Positions 1-9,014 of a DNA stretch of 64,000 nt are shown in pieces (position 1 is the first letter of the stretch; each line of letters starts with the position of its first letter). A program made the position numbers and the translations under genes. Source of the DNA: Streptomyces sp. Act143. Its GTDB lineage: Bacteria; Actinomycetota; Actinomycetes; Streptomycetales; Streptomycetaceae. Under the pieces are notes generated by a model, which saw nothing but the letters and a program-made list of their open reading frames with translations, was not told the origin of the DNA and ran no database searches. Location: assembly GCF_003143935.1 (NCBI RefSeq), contig NZ_QFRX01000001.1, forward strand, positions 6,322,629-6,386,628. Direction: 5' to 3'.

Positions 1-1213
1 CCGCCGTGTCCTTCCTGATCCCGTCGAGCCCGGACTGCGGGTCGGCGGGGTCCACCACATGGGTCCGCACGCTCTTGACCACCGAGCCGAACGGCATCAG
101 CGTCACCGCCTCGCGCTCCCGGAAGTCGCCGGTGAGGTCGGTGAGGGCCTTCTTCAGCCCGGCCAGGCGCTCGCCCTCCATGGAGCCCGAGGTGTCCAGC
201 ACATACACCGTCCGGGAGGGGCGGCGCAGTTTGTTCTGGTACGAGTCGAGCAGGCCGTCGGCGACCGAACGGCTGCCGGGGAAGGGGAGTTCGCGCCGCC
301 GGGTGGTGTCGAGCCCGGCCGCGGGCGCGACGCCCGCGACGACCGGGCGGCGGTGGGTGCGCTCGGTGATCTCGCGCTGGACCCGAGGGGTGCGCAGGGC
401 CTCGCCCAGGCGGCGGACGTCCTCGCGGGTCGTGCCGTCCGTGGCGGCGAGGGAGGACAGCGGGTAGTCGGCGGTGACGACACCGTCACGGGGGCGGATC
501 ACGGTCAGGCCCGGGATGCCCTTGAGGACGGACTCGTAGTTGAGGAGCGCGTCGACGTTCCCGCGCCGCTTGTAGGCGGACGCCAGCCAGCCCGACGACC
601 CCGAGGTCAGCTGCTGGCCCCGGAAGAACTCCTTCAGCCGGGGCGTGGCCTTGGTGATGTCCGCGTCCGTGAGGGCGGACTGGGCCCCGGAGAGCGCCGA
701 GGCGACCGCGACCAGCGTCGAGAACCCGGAGTTGGAGCGGGACGGGTCGGTCATGCCGTACGTCAGCTTCCCGGCCCGGACCGCCTGTTCGACCTGTGCC
801 CAGGTGACGTTCTCCGCCGTCCAGCCGAGGGCCTGCACGGACGTGCTCCGCACGCCGATCGCCACCGGGCTCGCCATCACCGGCGTCTCGGAGACCACCT
901 TGCCCGCCGCGTCCGGGCGCAGCCGCAGATAGTCGTTGGAGGACAGCCACAGCGCGTCGTAGCGGCCGTCGGCCCTGCCGCTCGCGAGCAGGTCCACCGC
1001 GTCCAGGGTGCCCATGTAGGTGGGCCGCACCGTGACGCCGGTCTCCTTCTCGACGCGCTCCAGGACCGGGGCCATGTCGGCGAGCTCGCTGGAGGCGAGG
1101 ACCCGCAGGGTGCCCGGCTGCGGGGCGTCGGGGGAGGCGCCCTTCCCGGACTCCGCGGTGCAGCCGGTCAGCAGGGCGGCGGCGAGCAGGGCCGTCAGTC
1201 GCAGCAGTCTCAT
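1..1213 (-). CDS. Solute-binding/VWA-domain lipoprotein (3' end outside window)
   Basis: Reads leftwards off the window edge, so the C-terminus is missing. The protein opens with a signal peptide and lipobox (LLTGC, Cys near residue 18), so it is probably a membrane-anchored extracellular lipoprotein. Residues about 35-300 look like an extracellular solute-binding domain. A von Willebrand A domain follows, with a MIDAS-type DTSGS motif near residue 337, expected to bind a divalent metal and a protein partner. It is the last gene of a three-gene run: its ATG overlaps the stop of the TelA-like gene (ATGA, 1210-1213). Family placement is confident; the ligand is unknown. Confidence 0.85.
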   Translation of the reverse strand, partial: MRLLRLTALLAAALLTGCTAESGKGASPDAPQPGTLRVLASSELADMAPVLERVEKETGVTVRPTYMGTLDAVDLLASGRADGRYDALWLSSNDYLRLRPDAAGKVVSETPVMASPVAIGVRSTSVQALGWTAENVTWAQVEQAVRAGKLTYGMTDPSRSNSGFSTLVAVASALSGAQSALTDADITKATPRLKEFFRGQQLTSGSSGWLASAYKRRGNVDALLNYESVLKGIPGLTVIRPRDGVVTADYPLSSLAATDGTTREDVRRLGEALRTPRVQREITERTHRRPVVAGVAPAAGLDTTRRRELPFPGSRSVADGLLDSYQNKLRRPSRTVYVLDTSGSMEGERLAGLKKALTDLTGDFREREAVTLMPFGSVVKSVRTHVVDPADPQSGLDGIRKDTA

Positions 1214-2379
1214 CCGAGTCCCCCCTCCAGCGCGCCCTGCGCCCGGCTGCGCTCCAAGTACGCGGTGGCGTGCTGGAGTTCGGAGGTCAGGGACGCCACG
1301 GTCGACGCCATCGTCTCGGTGGCCTGCACCTTGTAGGTGTCGATGGCGTCGAGGGTGCGGTAGATCTGCTGGAAGGCGCTGCGCAGGGTCTCCGCGCCCA
1401 CGGCCGGGTCGGCGGCGATGCGCTGGATCTCCCCGCTCTGCGTGGCGAGCATCTCGGCGTTGCCGCGGATGAGGTCCTCGGTGGTCCCGCGCAACGCGTT
1501 GACCTGCTCGACGACCTTCTTCTGGTTGTCGAGCGCGGAGGCCAGCATCACGGAGATCCGCAGTGCCGACACGGTCGTGGTCGCGGCCCGGTCGACGCCC
1601 TTGATCAGCTCCTCGTTGTTGCGGCGTACGACGTCCATGGCGAGATAGCCCTGTGCGCACACCGCGAGCTGGGTCAGCAGGTCCTGGTGCTTCTGCCGGA
1701 CCGGGAAGAGCACGTCGGCCCGCAGACCGTCGGCCTGCTGGGGGTCGGCGACCCCGTCGATGTGCCGCTCGACGGCCGCGTCCAGGGCCTCGGTCAGCAC
1801 GACGTACTCCTGGAGCTTGCCCATGGTCTCCCACAGCCGCACCCGCTCGGTCTGCAACGCGGCGTTGTCGCGCCGCAGTTCGTCCTGCCCGCCGCGCAGC
1901 GCCCCCACGATCCGGTTCAGCGTCCCTTGTGCGGAGGCGTACTTGGCGATGTGGTCCCGCACCTTGTTGCCGCCCGGCAGCCGGGACAGGAACTTCCGCC
2001 CCCTGGCGGCGGCGAGGTCACGCGGGTCCAGGTCCTCGACCACCCGCCGCAGCTCGACGAGCGAGCCCGCGACCTGTGTCTGCGCGTCCCCGCCCTGATC
2101 GGGCAGGCTGCGTACGGTCCGCTCCAGCATGCGGTTGGACTGGGCGGCGGCACTGCGCAGGTCACCGGCCCCCAGCGCGGTGATCTCCCCGACCTTCCCC
2201 GCGAACTCGGGGGAGCGGGCGTCGAGCGCCGCGAGCCCCGCGACATAGTCGGCGGCCTTCTGCGCCATCCCCGTACGGACGGAGTCGTCGACGGGCACCA
2301 GCCCGCCGGCCCGGTCGCGCGGCACGGCGGCAACGGCCTCGGGCGGAGTGAGAACGAAGTCCTGCTCGGTGTCGGTCAC
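1210..2379 (-). CDS. Toxic anion resistance protein, TelA/KlaA family
   Basis: 389 aa, mostly alpha-helical and probably coiled-coil, without signal peptide or membrane segments, so cytoplasmic. It matches the TelA/KlaA ('toxic anion resistance') family along its length, including the conserved end with repeated Gln/Glu-rich helices. Family members are linked to tellurite and cell-envelope stress, but their biochemical role is unsettled. Both ends overlap neighbouring genes by 4 bp (1210-1213 and 2376-2379), which suggests translational coupling with the two solute-binding-type proteins. A joint envelope-stress role is inference. Confidence 0.85.
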   Translation of the reverse strand: MTDTEQDFVLTPPEAVAAVPRDRAGGLVPVDDSVRTGMAQKAADYVAGLAALDARSPEFAGKVGEITALGAGDLRSAAAQSNRMLERTVRSLPDQGGDAQTQVAGSLVELRRVVEDLDPRDLAAARGRKFLSRLPGGNKVRDHIAKYASAQGTLNRIVGALRGGQDELRRDNAALQTERVRLWETMGKLQEYVVLTEALDAAVERHIDGVADPQQADGLRADVLFPVRQKHQDLLTQLAVCAQGYLAMDVVRRNNEELIKGVDRAATTTVSALRISVMLASALDNQKKVVEQVNALRGTTEDLIRGNAEMLATQSGEIQRIAADPAVGAETLRSAFQQIYRTLDAIDTYKVQATETMASTVASLTSELQHATAYLERSRAQGALEGGLG

Positions 2380-3449
2380 TTGTCGCCCCCCGTCACCCGG
2401 CGGGCCAGCTCGTGCAGCACCGCGGAGGTGGGCACGGGAGCCTGGCGGACGCCGGTCAGTTCCTGCTTGAGATGAGCGCCGGCCGAGCCGAACGCGGTGG
2501 CCGCCCCCTGCGGCCGGAACCCGTGCCGCACCAGCAGCCTGCGCAGCTCGGGGTCGGTGGACAGCAACTGGGCCAGCGCCCGACCGTCCTCGGTCAGCGG
2601 TACGACGGTGTGGTCGCTGTTGACGGTGGTGTCCGGGTAGAGGACGACCAGGTCACCGGGCTGCTGCCCGCCCGCCAGGAGCGAGGCGACCTGCGACTCG
2701 TACACGAGGACGAGCGGATTGCCGGCCCCGCTGACGAAGTCCCGGAAGGACGCGTCCGTGCTGGTCTGCTGGCTGCCCTGGACGCTGATGAGCTTCGTCA
2801 GCAGGGGTGCCGTGCGCTCGATGTCGGCCTGGCTCGCGACGACCTTGCCGCCGTTGGCCACATAGGAGGTGGCGGCGAGATAGAGGGCGCCGGAGTTCGA
2901 GGACTCCGGGTCGGTGCTGGAGATGTAGAGCGTGCCGCCCAACTCCCCGTGCTTCCCGGCCCCCTTGAGCTGCTGCCAGGTCCGCCCGGCGCGGGCCGCG
3001 TCGAGATACGCGGCCATGTCCAGGGTGCCGCGGCTCTTGCCGTCCAGCGTGGCGAGCCCGTTGCCGGCGAGCACCTCGGCGGCGCTCCGGTGCGCCACGA
3101 CGACGAGGGGCGAGTAGAAGGGGCGGGGGAGGGTCCCCCGTACCTTGTACTTCGCGGCGAGTTCGACGGCCGGCGCCTGACTGGAGGGAAGGGCGAAGTC
3201 GTACTCCTTGAGGTCCAGCCCTTCCATGGCCCATGACCCGGAGGTCTCGGCCTTCACGGTGAATCCCTTGGCGGCGAGGGCCTTCACCACGTCGGGATCG
3301 GCGAAGAACTCCGCCTTCTCCGACCCGATCACACCTTGCACGGTCTTCGTTGCCGTGCCGCTGTCCCCGGCTTCCCGGCCCGCGACGACGGCTACCACCA
3401 CACCGCCGACGAGCAGGACCGCGAGGACGATTCCGATGATTCGTCTCAC
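2376..3449 (-). CDS. Membrane-anchored extracellular solute-binding protein
   Basis: 357 aa from a GTG start at 3449; a TTG 27 codons upstream is in frame but adds residues before the hydrophobic segment without improving initiation. One N-terminal membrane segment (VRRIIGIVLAVLLVGGVVV) has no lipobox, so the protein is probably tethered by an uncleaved anchor. The rest resembles a bacterial periplasmic-type binding fold with GALYLAATSYVANGGKVV and LVYESQVASLL elements that also occur in the VWA lipoprotein two genes downstream. First gene of the VWA-TelA triad; its stop overlaps the TelA start. Ligand unknown. Confidence 0.75.
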   Translation of the reverse strand: MRRIIGIVLAVLLVGGVVVAVVAGREAGDSGTATKTVQGVIGSEKAEFFADPDVVKALAAKGFTVKAETSGSWAMEGLDLKEYDFALPSSQAPAVELAAKYKVRGTLPRPFYSPLVVVAHRSAAEVLAGNGLATLDGKSRGTLDMAAYLDAARAGRTWQQLKGAGKHGELGGTLYISSTDPESSNSGALYLAATSYVANGGKVVASQADIERTAPLLTKLISVQGSQQTSTDASFRDFVSGAGNPLVLVYESQVASLLAGGQQPGDLVVLYPDTTVNSDHTVVPLTEDGRALAQLLSTDPELRRLLVRHGFRPQGAATAFGSAGAHLKQELTGVRQAPVPTSAVLHELARRVTGGDK

Positions 3450-3530
3450 GGGGAGAGAGTGCTCGCGGAACGAAACATTCCCGGCGGGGAAGGGTGAACG
3501 GGGGATGTCGTACCGGCCCCGGAGCTGCAA

Positions 3531-3655
3531 CGCCCTTCAGGGGCGCGGGGCTGTGTCAATGTGCGGCTCCGCCGTGTGGGCGCGACAAGCCACGACGAAC
3601 CGGCACCCGCACGCGCACACAAACCCCTACGGCGAACAGGCGCCCCCGCTCAAGC
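3531..3655. repeat. Dispersed Streptomyces intergenic repeat
   Basis: A GC-rich block beginning CTTCAGGGGCGCGGGG and containing TGCGGCTCCGCCG and GTGGGCGCGAC. These strings recur between genes in many Streptomyces genomes (recalled, not searched). It has no open frame with typical codon use and fills the space between two minus-strand genes. Confidence 0.6.
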
Positions 3656-3673
3656 CGACGCAGTGCCGTGGCA

Positions 3674-3711
3674 CCCGGTCCGCGCGTCGCTGCGGGTGCA
3701 CGCGGACCGGG
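3674..3711 (-). terminator. GC-rich hairpin downstream of the 3725-4132 gene
   Basis: Perfect 11-bp stem, 3674-3684 (CCCGGTCCGCG) pairing with 3701-3711, with a 16-nt loop, 14 nt past the stop codon. There is no T-run, as is common for streptomycete terminators. Confidence 0.5.
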
Positions 3712-3724
3712 GCCGTTCTTGGGG

Positions 3725-4132
3725 TCAGCCGACGCTGCTGAGCTCCTGCGCCTCGGCGTGGGCGTCCATCCGCTCGGCGGCGAGGATCGCCACCGCGGTG
3801 TCCGCGCGCGACGCGGCCACCACCAGCGCCCGCCCCGCGAGGGCGTGCGCCCGCTCGTGCAGAGCCGTCACGTCACCCGTGCCGGAGGCGACCGCACGGA
3901 CCGGCGTGCCGCCGCCCCGCAACCGGCTCACCTGCGCGGCGAGCCGCTCCGCGGCGGTGTCGAGGTCGGTCGACGGCTCACGTGCACGCAGCTCGTCCGT
4001 GACGGCGAGCAGCGCCGACAGATGCCCGGCGAGCTGGATGTCCAGCTCCTCCTCGCGGCTGCGGTGCGGGAAGTCGGAGGTGGCGTCGGCCATCGTGCTG
4101 TGGACCGACTTGGTGCGGATCGGTTCGTACAT
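3725..4132 (-). CDS. Conserved hypothetical helical protein under a Fur-type box
   Basis: 135 aa from ATG 4132 with a good SD (GGAGG, 7-nt spacing). Predicted all-helical, cytoplasmic, acidic, without cysteines or a recognised catalytic motif; the second half is Ala/Arg-rich helix. I do not recognise a named family. The interesting feature is upstream: a TTAGATT-C-ATTCTAA inverted repeat lies about 40 nt before the start where a promoter would be expected, suggesting control by a Fur/PerR/CatR-type metalloregulator. A role in peroxide or metal response is therefore plausible but unproven. Confidence 0.6.
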   Translation of the reverse strand: MYEPIRTKSVHSTMADATSDFPHRSREEELDIQLAGHLSALLAVTDELRAREPSTDLDTAAERLAAQVSRLRGGGTPVRAVASGTGDVTALHERAHALAGRALVVAASRADTAVAILAAERMDAHAEAQELSSVG

Positions 4133-4169
4133 GAGAGGGCCTCCGTCGCTGTCAGGAAGCCATCCTAGC

Positions 4170-4184
4170 TTAGATTCATTCTAA
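4170..4184 (-). promoter_or_regulatory. Fur/PerR/CatR-like 7-1-7 operator
   Basis: TTAGATT C ATTCTAA differs at one arm position from the PerR/CatR-type consensus TTAGAAT-N-ATTCTAA. It sits in an AT-rich patch unusual for this DNA, just upstream of a TAGGAT -10-like element for the minus-strand gene starting at 4132. Confidence 0.45.
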
Positions 4185-4223
4185 AGTTGGCTGCGATCAC
4201 AGAACTGCTCCACCCACGGAGCG

Positions 4224-5435
4224 TCACGGCTGGCTGTAACCGTCCAGGAAGTTCCCGATCCGCGTCACCGCGTCCCGCAGGTCACGCGCCGTCGGCAGGG
4301 TCACGACCCGGAAGTGGTCCGGCTCGCTCCAGTTGAAGCCGGTGCCCTGGACGACCATGATCTTCTCGCGCCGCAGCAGGTCCAGGACCAGCTGCCGGTC
4401 GTCCTTGATCTTGAAGACCTGGGGGTCGAGGCGCGGGAAGAGATACAGCGCGCCCTTGGGCTTCACGCAGCTCACCCCGGGAATCTGGGTCAGCAGCTCG
4501 TAGGCCACGTCCCGCTGCTCCCGCAGCCGCCCGCCGGGCAGCACCAGGTCCTCGATGGTCTGCCGCCCGCTGAGCGCGGCCACGACGCCGTGCTGCCCCG
4601 GCATGTTCGCGCACAGCCGCATGTTGGCGAGGATGGTCAGGCCCTCGATGTAGGAGTCGGCGTGCGCCCGGGGGCCGGAGATGGACATCCACCCCACCCG
4701 GTATCCGGCGACCCGGTAGGCCTTCGACATGCCGTTGAAGGTGAGGGTCAGCAGGTCGGGGGCGACGGACGCGGTCGGGATGTGGACGGCGTCGTCGTAG
4801 AGGATCTTGTCGTAGATCTCGTCGGAGCAGACGAGGAGGTTGTGGCGGCGGGCGATGTCGGTCAGACCGCGGATCATGGCCTCGTCGTACACGGCCCCCG
4901 TCGGGTTGTTCGGGTTGATGATGACGATCGCCTTGGTGCGGTCGGTGACCTTCCGCTCCACGTCCGCGAGGTCCGGCATCCAGTCCGACTGCTCGTCGCA
5001 CCGGTAGTGCACCGCGGTGCCGCCGGACAGCGACACGGCGGCGGTCCACAGGGGGTAGTCCGGGGACGGTACGAGCACCTCGTCGCCGTCGTCCAGCAGC
5101 GCCTGCATCGACATCACGATCAGCTCGGAGGCGCCGTTGCCGATGAAGACGTGCTCGACGTCGGTCTCGATGCCGAGGGTCTGGTTGTGCATCACGACGG
5201 CCCGGCGGGCGGCGAGCAGCCCCTTGGCGTCGCCGTAACCATGGGCCGACGACACGTTCCGCAGGATGTCCTCGAGGATCTCCGGCGGGCACTCGAACCC
5301 GAACGCGGCCGGGTTGCCGGTGTTCAGCTTGAGGATGCGGTGGCCCGCCGCCTCAAGCCGCATGGCCTCCTCGAGAACCGGGCCCCGGATCTCGTAACAG
5401 ACGTTGGCGAGCTTGGTCGACTGGATCACCTGCAT
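4224..5435 (-). CDS. PLP-dependent aminotransferase (AlaA-like alanine transaminase)
   Basis: 403 aa, fold-type I class I/II aminotransferase. Visible motifs are GNGASELI (cofactor phosphate region), NPNNPTGAVY, CSDEIYDKI, the PLP lysine in NGMSKAYR, and a C-terminal FRVVTLP substrate-carboxylate arginine region. Overall it resembles E. coli AlaA, which transaminates pyruvate with glutamate. The start is placed at ATG 5435 because the family begins near QSTKLANV; a GTG at 5486 would add 17 unrelated residues. It stands alone, divergent from the membrane protein at 5562. Confidence 0.85.
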   Translation of the reverse strand: MQVIQSTKLANVCYEIRGPVLEEAMRLEAAGHRILKLNTGNPAAFGFECPPEILEDILRNVSSAHGYGDAKGLLAARRAVVMHNQTLGIETDVEHVFIGNGASELIVMSMQALLDDGDEVLVPSPDYPLWTAAVSLSGGTAVHYRCDEQSDWMPDLADVERKVTDRTKAIVIINPNNPTGAVYDEAMIRGLTDIARRHNLLVCSDEIYDKILYDDAVHIPTASVAPDLLTLTFNGMSKAYRVAGYRVGWMSISGPRAHADSYIEGLTILANMRLCANMPGQHGVVAALSGRQTIEDLVLPGGRLREQRDVAYELLTQIPGVSCVKPKGALYLFPRLDPQVFKIKDDRQLVLDLLRREKIMVVQGTGFNWSEPDHFRVVTLPTARDLRDAVTRIGNFLDGYSQP

Positions 5436-5547
5436 GTCAGGGAGCTTACGGCCCGGTAACGCCGCATGGGCCGTGTTTTCCACCACTCGAGACGCGGCGG
5501 TTTGTGCGGTTATCGCCGGTAGCTGTCTCAGGACCCCCTCCCGTCTC

Positions 5548-5553
5548 TACAAT
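5548..5553 (+). promoter_or_regulatory. -10 element for a likely leaderless transcript
   Basis: TACAAT ends 8 nt before the ATG at 5562, so transcription would begin at or next to the start codon. No SD sequence is present. Confidence 0.5.
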
Positions 5554-5561
5554 GCGCGGCC

Positions 5562-6302
5562 ATGTCCAGGCCACCCCAGTACGAGAACGGCATCGGCGCG
5601 GCCGGAGAGCCCCAGGGTGCGCCGAACGTGTACCACCCGCAGCCCGAACCGCCCCCCTCCTACGACGCGTACGCGGACCCGGCCATCGCGCACGGGTGGC
5701 AGAACGCCTACGACGAGACCGCCGAGCTGCCCGCCGTACCGGAGCGGTTCGGGGGCGCGCCGGCCCCGGAGGGTGCGGAGCCGCTCGGGAGCGCGGCCGT
5801 CCCGGACGGCGGCTCCGGCCACCGCGCCGCCCCCCGCCCCGGCCCCCGCTCCCGTCGCAAGCCCAAGCCCAGCCCCTGGCGCTCGCGGCGCGTGGCGGTC
5901 GCGGCCGGTGCGGTGGGCGCGGTGTCGGTGGCGGCGCTGGTCGCCGGGTTCTCCCTGTCCGGGTCGTCCGGCGGCGCGGAGGGCAAGGAGCGGCGTACGG
6001 GTTCGGCGGCGCCGGACGTCTCCACGGAGTCCGCCACGGACACTCCCGGCGAGACCGAGGACCCGGAGACCTCCGGGAGCGGTGCCGCGTCGCCCTCCTC
6101 GGCCCCGTCCGCGGCGCCGTCGGCGACACGGCGGGAGACGGGCGGGAGCTCGGCCGGCGCGGCCACCACGACGGCCGCCCCGGCTCCCACCTCGACCCCG
6201 ACCCAGGCCGACCCGGGCGGCTCGGGCTCGGATTCCGGCGCGGGCTCCGGCTCCGACACCAAGCCCGGCAAGGGGCAGGGCAGCACCAAGCGGCCCAGGT
6301 AG
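5562..6302 (+). CDS. Single-pass membrane protein with disordered Ser/Pro/Thr-rich exterior
   Basis: 246 aa. The N-terminal ~105 residues are Pro/Gly/Glu-rich and cytoplasmic. A basic stretch (RSRRKPKPSPWRSRR) precedes one membrane helix around residues 109-131 (VAVAAGAVGAVSVAALVAGF). The remainder is low-complexity Ser/Thr/Pro/Gly, the usual composition of a cell-wall-spanning or glycosylated tether. No enzymatic domain is seen. Initiation is probably leaderless. Common in Streptomyces as a hypothetical protein; function unknown. Confidence 0.7.
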   Translation: MSRPPQYENGIGAAGEPQGAPNVYHPQPEPPPSYDAYADPAIAHGWQNAYDETAELPAVPERFGGAPAPEGAEPLGSAAVPDGGSGHRAAPRPGPRSRRKPKPSPWRSRRVAVAAGAVGAVSVAALVAGFSLSGSSGGAEGKERRTGSAAPDVSTESATDTPGETEDPETSGSGAASPSSAPSAAPSATRRETGGSSAGAATTTAAPAPTSTPTQADPGGSGSDSGAGSGSDTKPGKGQGSTKRPR

Positions 6303-6492
6303 GGGCCGGGGGTGCATGAAGTCCTCAACCGTGGGCAGCAGTGCGCCTGTTGACAGAGGACGCATAGGGAAACCCCCACCGCTCGAAAGAACTCCTTGCC
6401 CGGCCGCCCCTCCGCGATGACAATGCGCATGACAACTTGGCGGGTGGCCGGAGATTCTCCGGTCACCCTCGTCGCAATGAGGGGACCCCCAC

Positions 6493-7416
6493 ATGAAGAA
6501 GCCTCTCGGTGCCGTACTGCTCGCCCTGGCGATGGCCGGGGCCGGCGCGGCACCCGCGGTCGCGGCCCCGGACACCGCGAGCACCACGGGCGCGGTGGAC
6601 ACCAGCACCGCCGTCTCCACGGTCTGGGACACGGTCACGTCCGCCTCGGCGAGCCTGAACAAGGCCCTCGCCCCCCAGGTCCAGGCCGTCACCTTCGCCG
6701 GCACCGTCTCGCTGAGCAACTGCTCCGGGTCCGTCATCCGCTTCCCGGGCTCCGAGGCCGACGACCCCGCGCTGGTCATGTCCAACGGCCACTGCCTGGA
6801 GACCGGCTTCCCGGCGGCCGGCGAGGTCATCGTCGACCAGGCCTCCACCCGGAGCTTCGGGCTCCTCAACTCCGCCGGCACCCGCGTCGGCACGCTTCGC
6901 GCCAGCAAGATCGCCTACGCGACGATGACCGACACCGACGTGTCGATCTACCAGCTCACCCGCAGCTACGCGTCGATCAAGAGCACCTACGGCATCGACG
7001 CGCTCACCCTGAACGACACGCACCCGGTCGCCGGCACCGCCATCACGGTCGTCTCCGGCTACTGGAAGCGCACGTACGCCTGCAACATCGACGGCTTCGC
7101 CTACCGCCTCAAGGAAGGCGCGTGGACCTGGAAGGACTCGGTCCGCTACACCTCCGCCTGCCAGACCATCGGCGGCACCTCGGGCTCGCCCGTCATCGAC
7201 AACGCCACCGGCAAGGTCGTCGCCGTCAACAACACCGGCAACGAGGACGGCGGTCGCTGCACCGACAACAACCCCTGTGAGGTCGACGAGAGCGGCAACG
7301 TCACCGTCCGCGAGGGCATCAACTACGCCCAGGAGACCTACCAGATCCCGGCCTGCTTCGGCGTGGACAACAAGCTCGACCTGAGCGCGAGCGGCTGCAC
7401 GCTGCCCAAGCCGTAA
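6493..7416 (+). CDS. Secreted trypsin-like serine protease (S1 fold)
   Basis: 307 aa with a Sec signal peptide (MKKPLGAVLLALAMAG...AVAAP, cleavage near residue 25). A catalytic triad is visible: His in SNGHC, Asp in TDTDVSIY and Ser in GGTSGSPV, in the order of chymotrypsin-fold proteases. Several Cys pairs (NCS/HC, ACNID/SACQT, RCTDNNPC) suggest disulfides. No long pro-region resembling alpha-lytic protease is present, but about 40 residues precede the catalytic core. SD GAGGGG lies 8-9 nt before the ATG. Monocistronic, convergent with the D-aminoacylase gene 6 bp away. Confidence 0.88.
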   Translation: MKKPLGAVLLALAMAGAGAAPAVAAPDTASTTGAVDTSTAVSTVWDTVTSASASLNKALAPQVQAVTFAGTVSLSNCSGSVIRFPGSEADDPALVMSNGHCLETGFPAAGEVIVDQASTRSFGLLNSAGTRVGTLRASKIAYATMTDTDVSIYQLTRSYASIKSTYGIDALTLNDTHPVAGTAITVVSGYWKRTYACNIDGFAYRLKEGAWTWKDSVRYTSACQTIGGTSGSPVIDNATGKVVAVNNTGNEDGGRCTDNNPCEVDESGNVTVREGINYAQETYQIPACFGVDNKLDLSASGCTLPKP

Positions 7417-7422
7417 CAGGCG

Positions 7423-9003
7423 TCAGGGAGTTCGCCGGACGGCGCGTCCCGCCAGGACGTCCGTCCGGTGCCCCTCCTCGATGACGAAACGGCCGTCGAC
7501 CAGGACGTGCGGGATGCCGGTCGGCAGGGTGCGGGGCTCGGCGAAGGTCGACCCCGCGGCCACCGTCGCCGGGTCGAACAGCACGAGGTCGGCCTTGTAG
7601 CCCTCGCGGACCCGGCCGCGGTCCGGCAGCCGGAGCCGGGCCGCCGGGCGGCCGGTCAGATGGGCGACGCACTCCTCCAGCGACAGCACCCCCAACTCCC
7701 GCACGTACCGGCCGAGATAGTGCGGGAACGTGCCGTACGCCCGCGGATGCGGTTTCGCGCCCTGGAGGATGCCGTCCGAGCCGCCGGTGTGGACGCGGTG
7801 GCGCATGATGTGCCGGACGTTCTCCTCGTGGCCGACGTGCTGGATGATCGACGGGGCCAGCCGGTCGGCGAGCAGCAGCCGGCGGGCCGTCGCCCAGCCG
7901 TCCACACGGCGGCCGACGTGCTCGGCCAGCGCGGGATCGCCGACCCCCGAGATCTCGATCGTGTCCCACTCCACCGGCACCCCGTGGCAGCCGTCCGAGC
8001 CGACGGCCTCCAGCTGGTGGCGGATGCGCTCGGCGGTGTCGTCGTCCGCCAGCCGCCTGAGGATCTCCTCCGGGCCGCCCTCGCTCGCCCAGCTCGGCAG
8101 CAGCGCGGCCAGCGTCGTGCTCCCCGGGGTGTAGGGGTAGGTGTCGAGGCTGATGTCGGCACCGTCCGCGAGCGCCTTGTCCAGCAGCGCGGTCAGTTCC
8201 GGCGCCCGGCCCTCGTTCACGCCGAAGTTCATGGTGGCGTGGGCGAGATGCAGCGCGCAGCCCGCCTCCCGCGTCAGCGCCACCATCTCCTCGTACGCCG
8301 CCAGCGCGCCGGCCCCGTAGGAGCGGTGGTGCGGGCAGTAGTAGCCGCCGTAGGACGCCACCACCCGGCACAGCTCGGTCAGTTCGGCGTCCCCGGCGTA
8401 CATGCCGGGTGTGTAGGTCAGCCCCGACGACATGCCGACCGCGCCCTGCTCCATGCCCTCCGCGACCAGCTGCCGCATCCGGTCCAGCTCGGCCGGGGTC
8501 GCCGCGCGGTCCTCCCAGCCGACGGCGAGCATGCGCACGGTTCCCTGGGGGATCAGATAGGCCGCGTTGACCGCGATCCCCCGGTCGAGCCGGTCCAGGT
8601 ACTCGCCGACGGTCCGCCAGCCGAAGTCGATGTCGTCGCCGTACCCGTTCCACCCGGTGATCGCGCGGCGCACCTCGGCGAGCGTGCGGTCGTCGACGGG
8701 CGCGTACGACAGCCCGTCCTGGCCGAGGACTTCGAGGGTGACGCCCTGCGCGGCCTTCGCGCTGTGGTCGGGGTCGCGCAGCAGGGCGAGGTCGCTGTGG
8801 GCGTGCATGTCGATGAAGCCGGGGGAGAGGACGAGCCCCTCGGCGTCCAGCTCCCGCGTCGCCTTGGGGCGCTGACAGCCCGCGGCGGCCGCCTCCTTGA
8901 CGATCGAGACGATCCGGCCGCCGTCGACCACCACGTCCGCGCGGTACGAAGGCTGCCCGGTGCCGTCCACGACGTCCGCGTCCCGGATGACGAGTTCCTC
9001 CAC
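7423..9003 (-). CDS. N-acyl-D-amino-acid deacylase (D-aminoacylase)
   Basis: 526 aa amidohydrolase. The N-terminus (LVIRDADVVDGTG) forms the small beta-domain. The metal site HAHSD follows GFIDM, with further ligands in YCPHHRSYG and LHLAHATMN, and a C-terminal KADLVLFDP closing strand typical of the superfamily. The family hydrolyses N-acyl-D-amino acids to D-amino acids. The start is GTG 9003, preceded by a strong AGGAGGT; that SD overlaps the stop of the upstream lyase gene, so the two are coupled. It would supply free D-amino acids to the lyase. Confidence 0.88.
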   Translation of the reverse strand: MEELVIRDADVVDGTGQPSYRADVVVDGGRIVSIVKEAAAAGCQRPKATRELDAEGLVLSPGFIDMHAHSDLALLRDPDHSAKAAQGVTLEVLGQDGLSYAPVDDRTLAEVRRAITGWNGYGDDIDFGWRTVGEYLDRLDRGIAVNAAYLIPQGTVRMLAVGWEDRAATPAELDRMRQLVAEGMEQGAVGMSSGLTYTPGMYAGDAELTELCRVVASYGGYYCPHHRSYGAGALAAYEEMVALTREAGCALHLAHATMNFGVNEGRAPELTALLDKALADGADISLDTYPYTPGSTTLAALLPSWASEGGPEEILRRLADDDTAERIRHQLEAVGSDGCHGVPVEWDTIEISGVGDPALAEHVGRRVDGWATARRLLLADRLAPSIIQHVGHEENVRHIMRHRVHTGGSDGILQGAKPHPRAYGTFPHYLGRYVRELGVLSLEECVAHLTGRPAARLRLPDRGRVREGYKADLVLFDPATVAAGSTFAEPRTLPTGIPHVLVDGRFVIEEGHRTDVLAGRAVRRTP

Positions 9004-9014
9004 GGTCGCACCTC

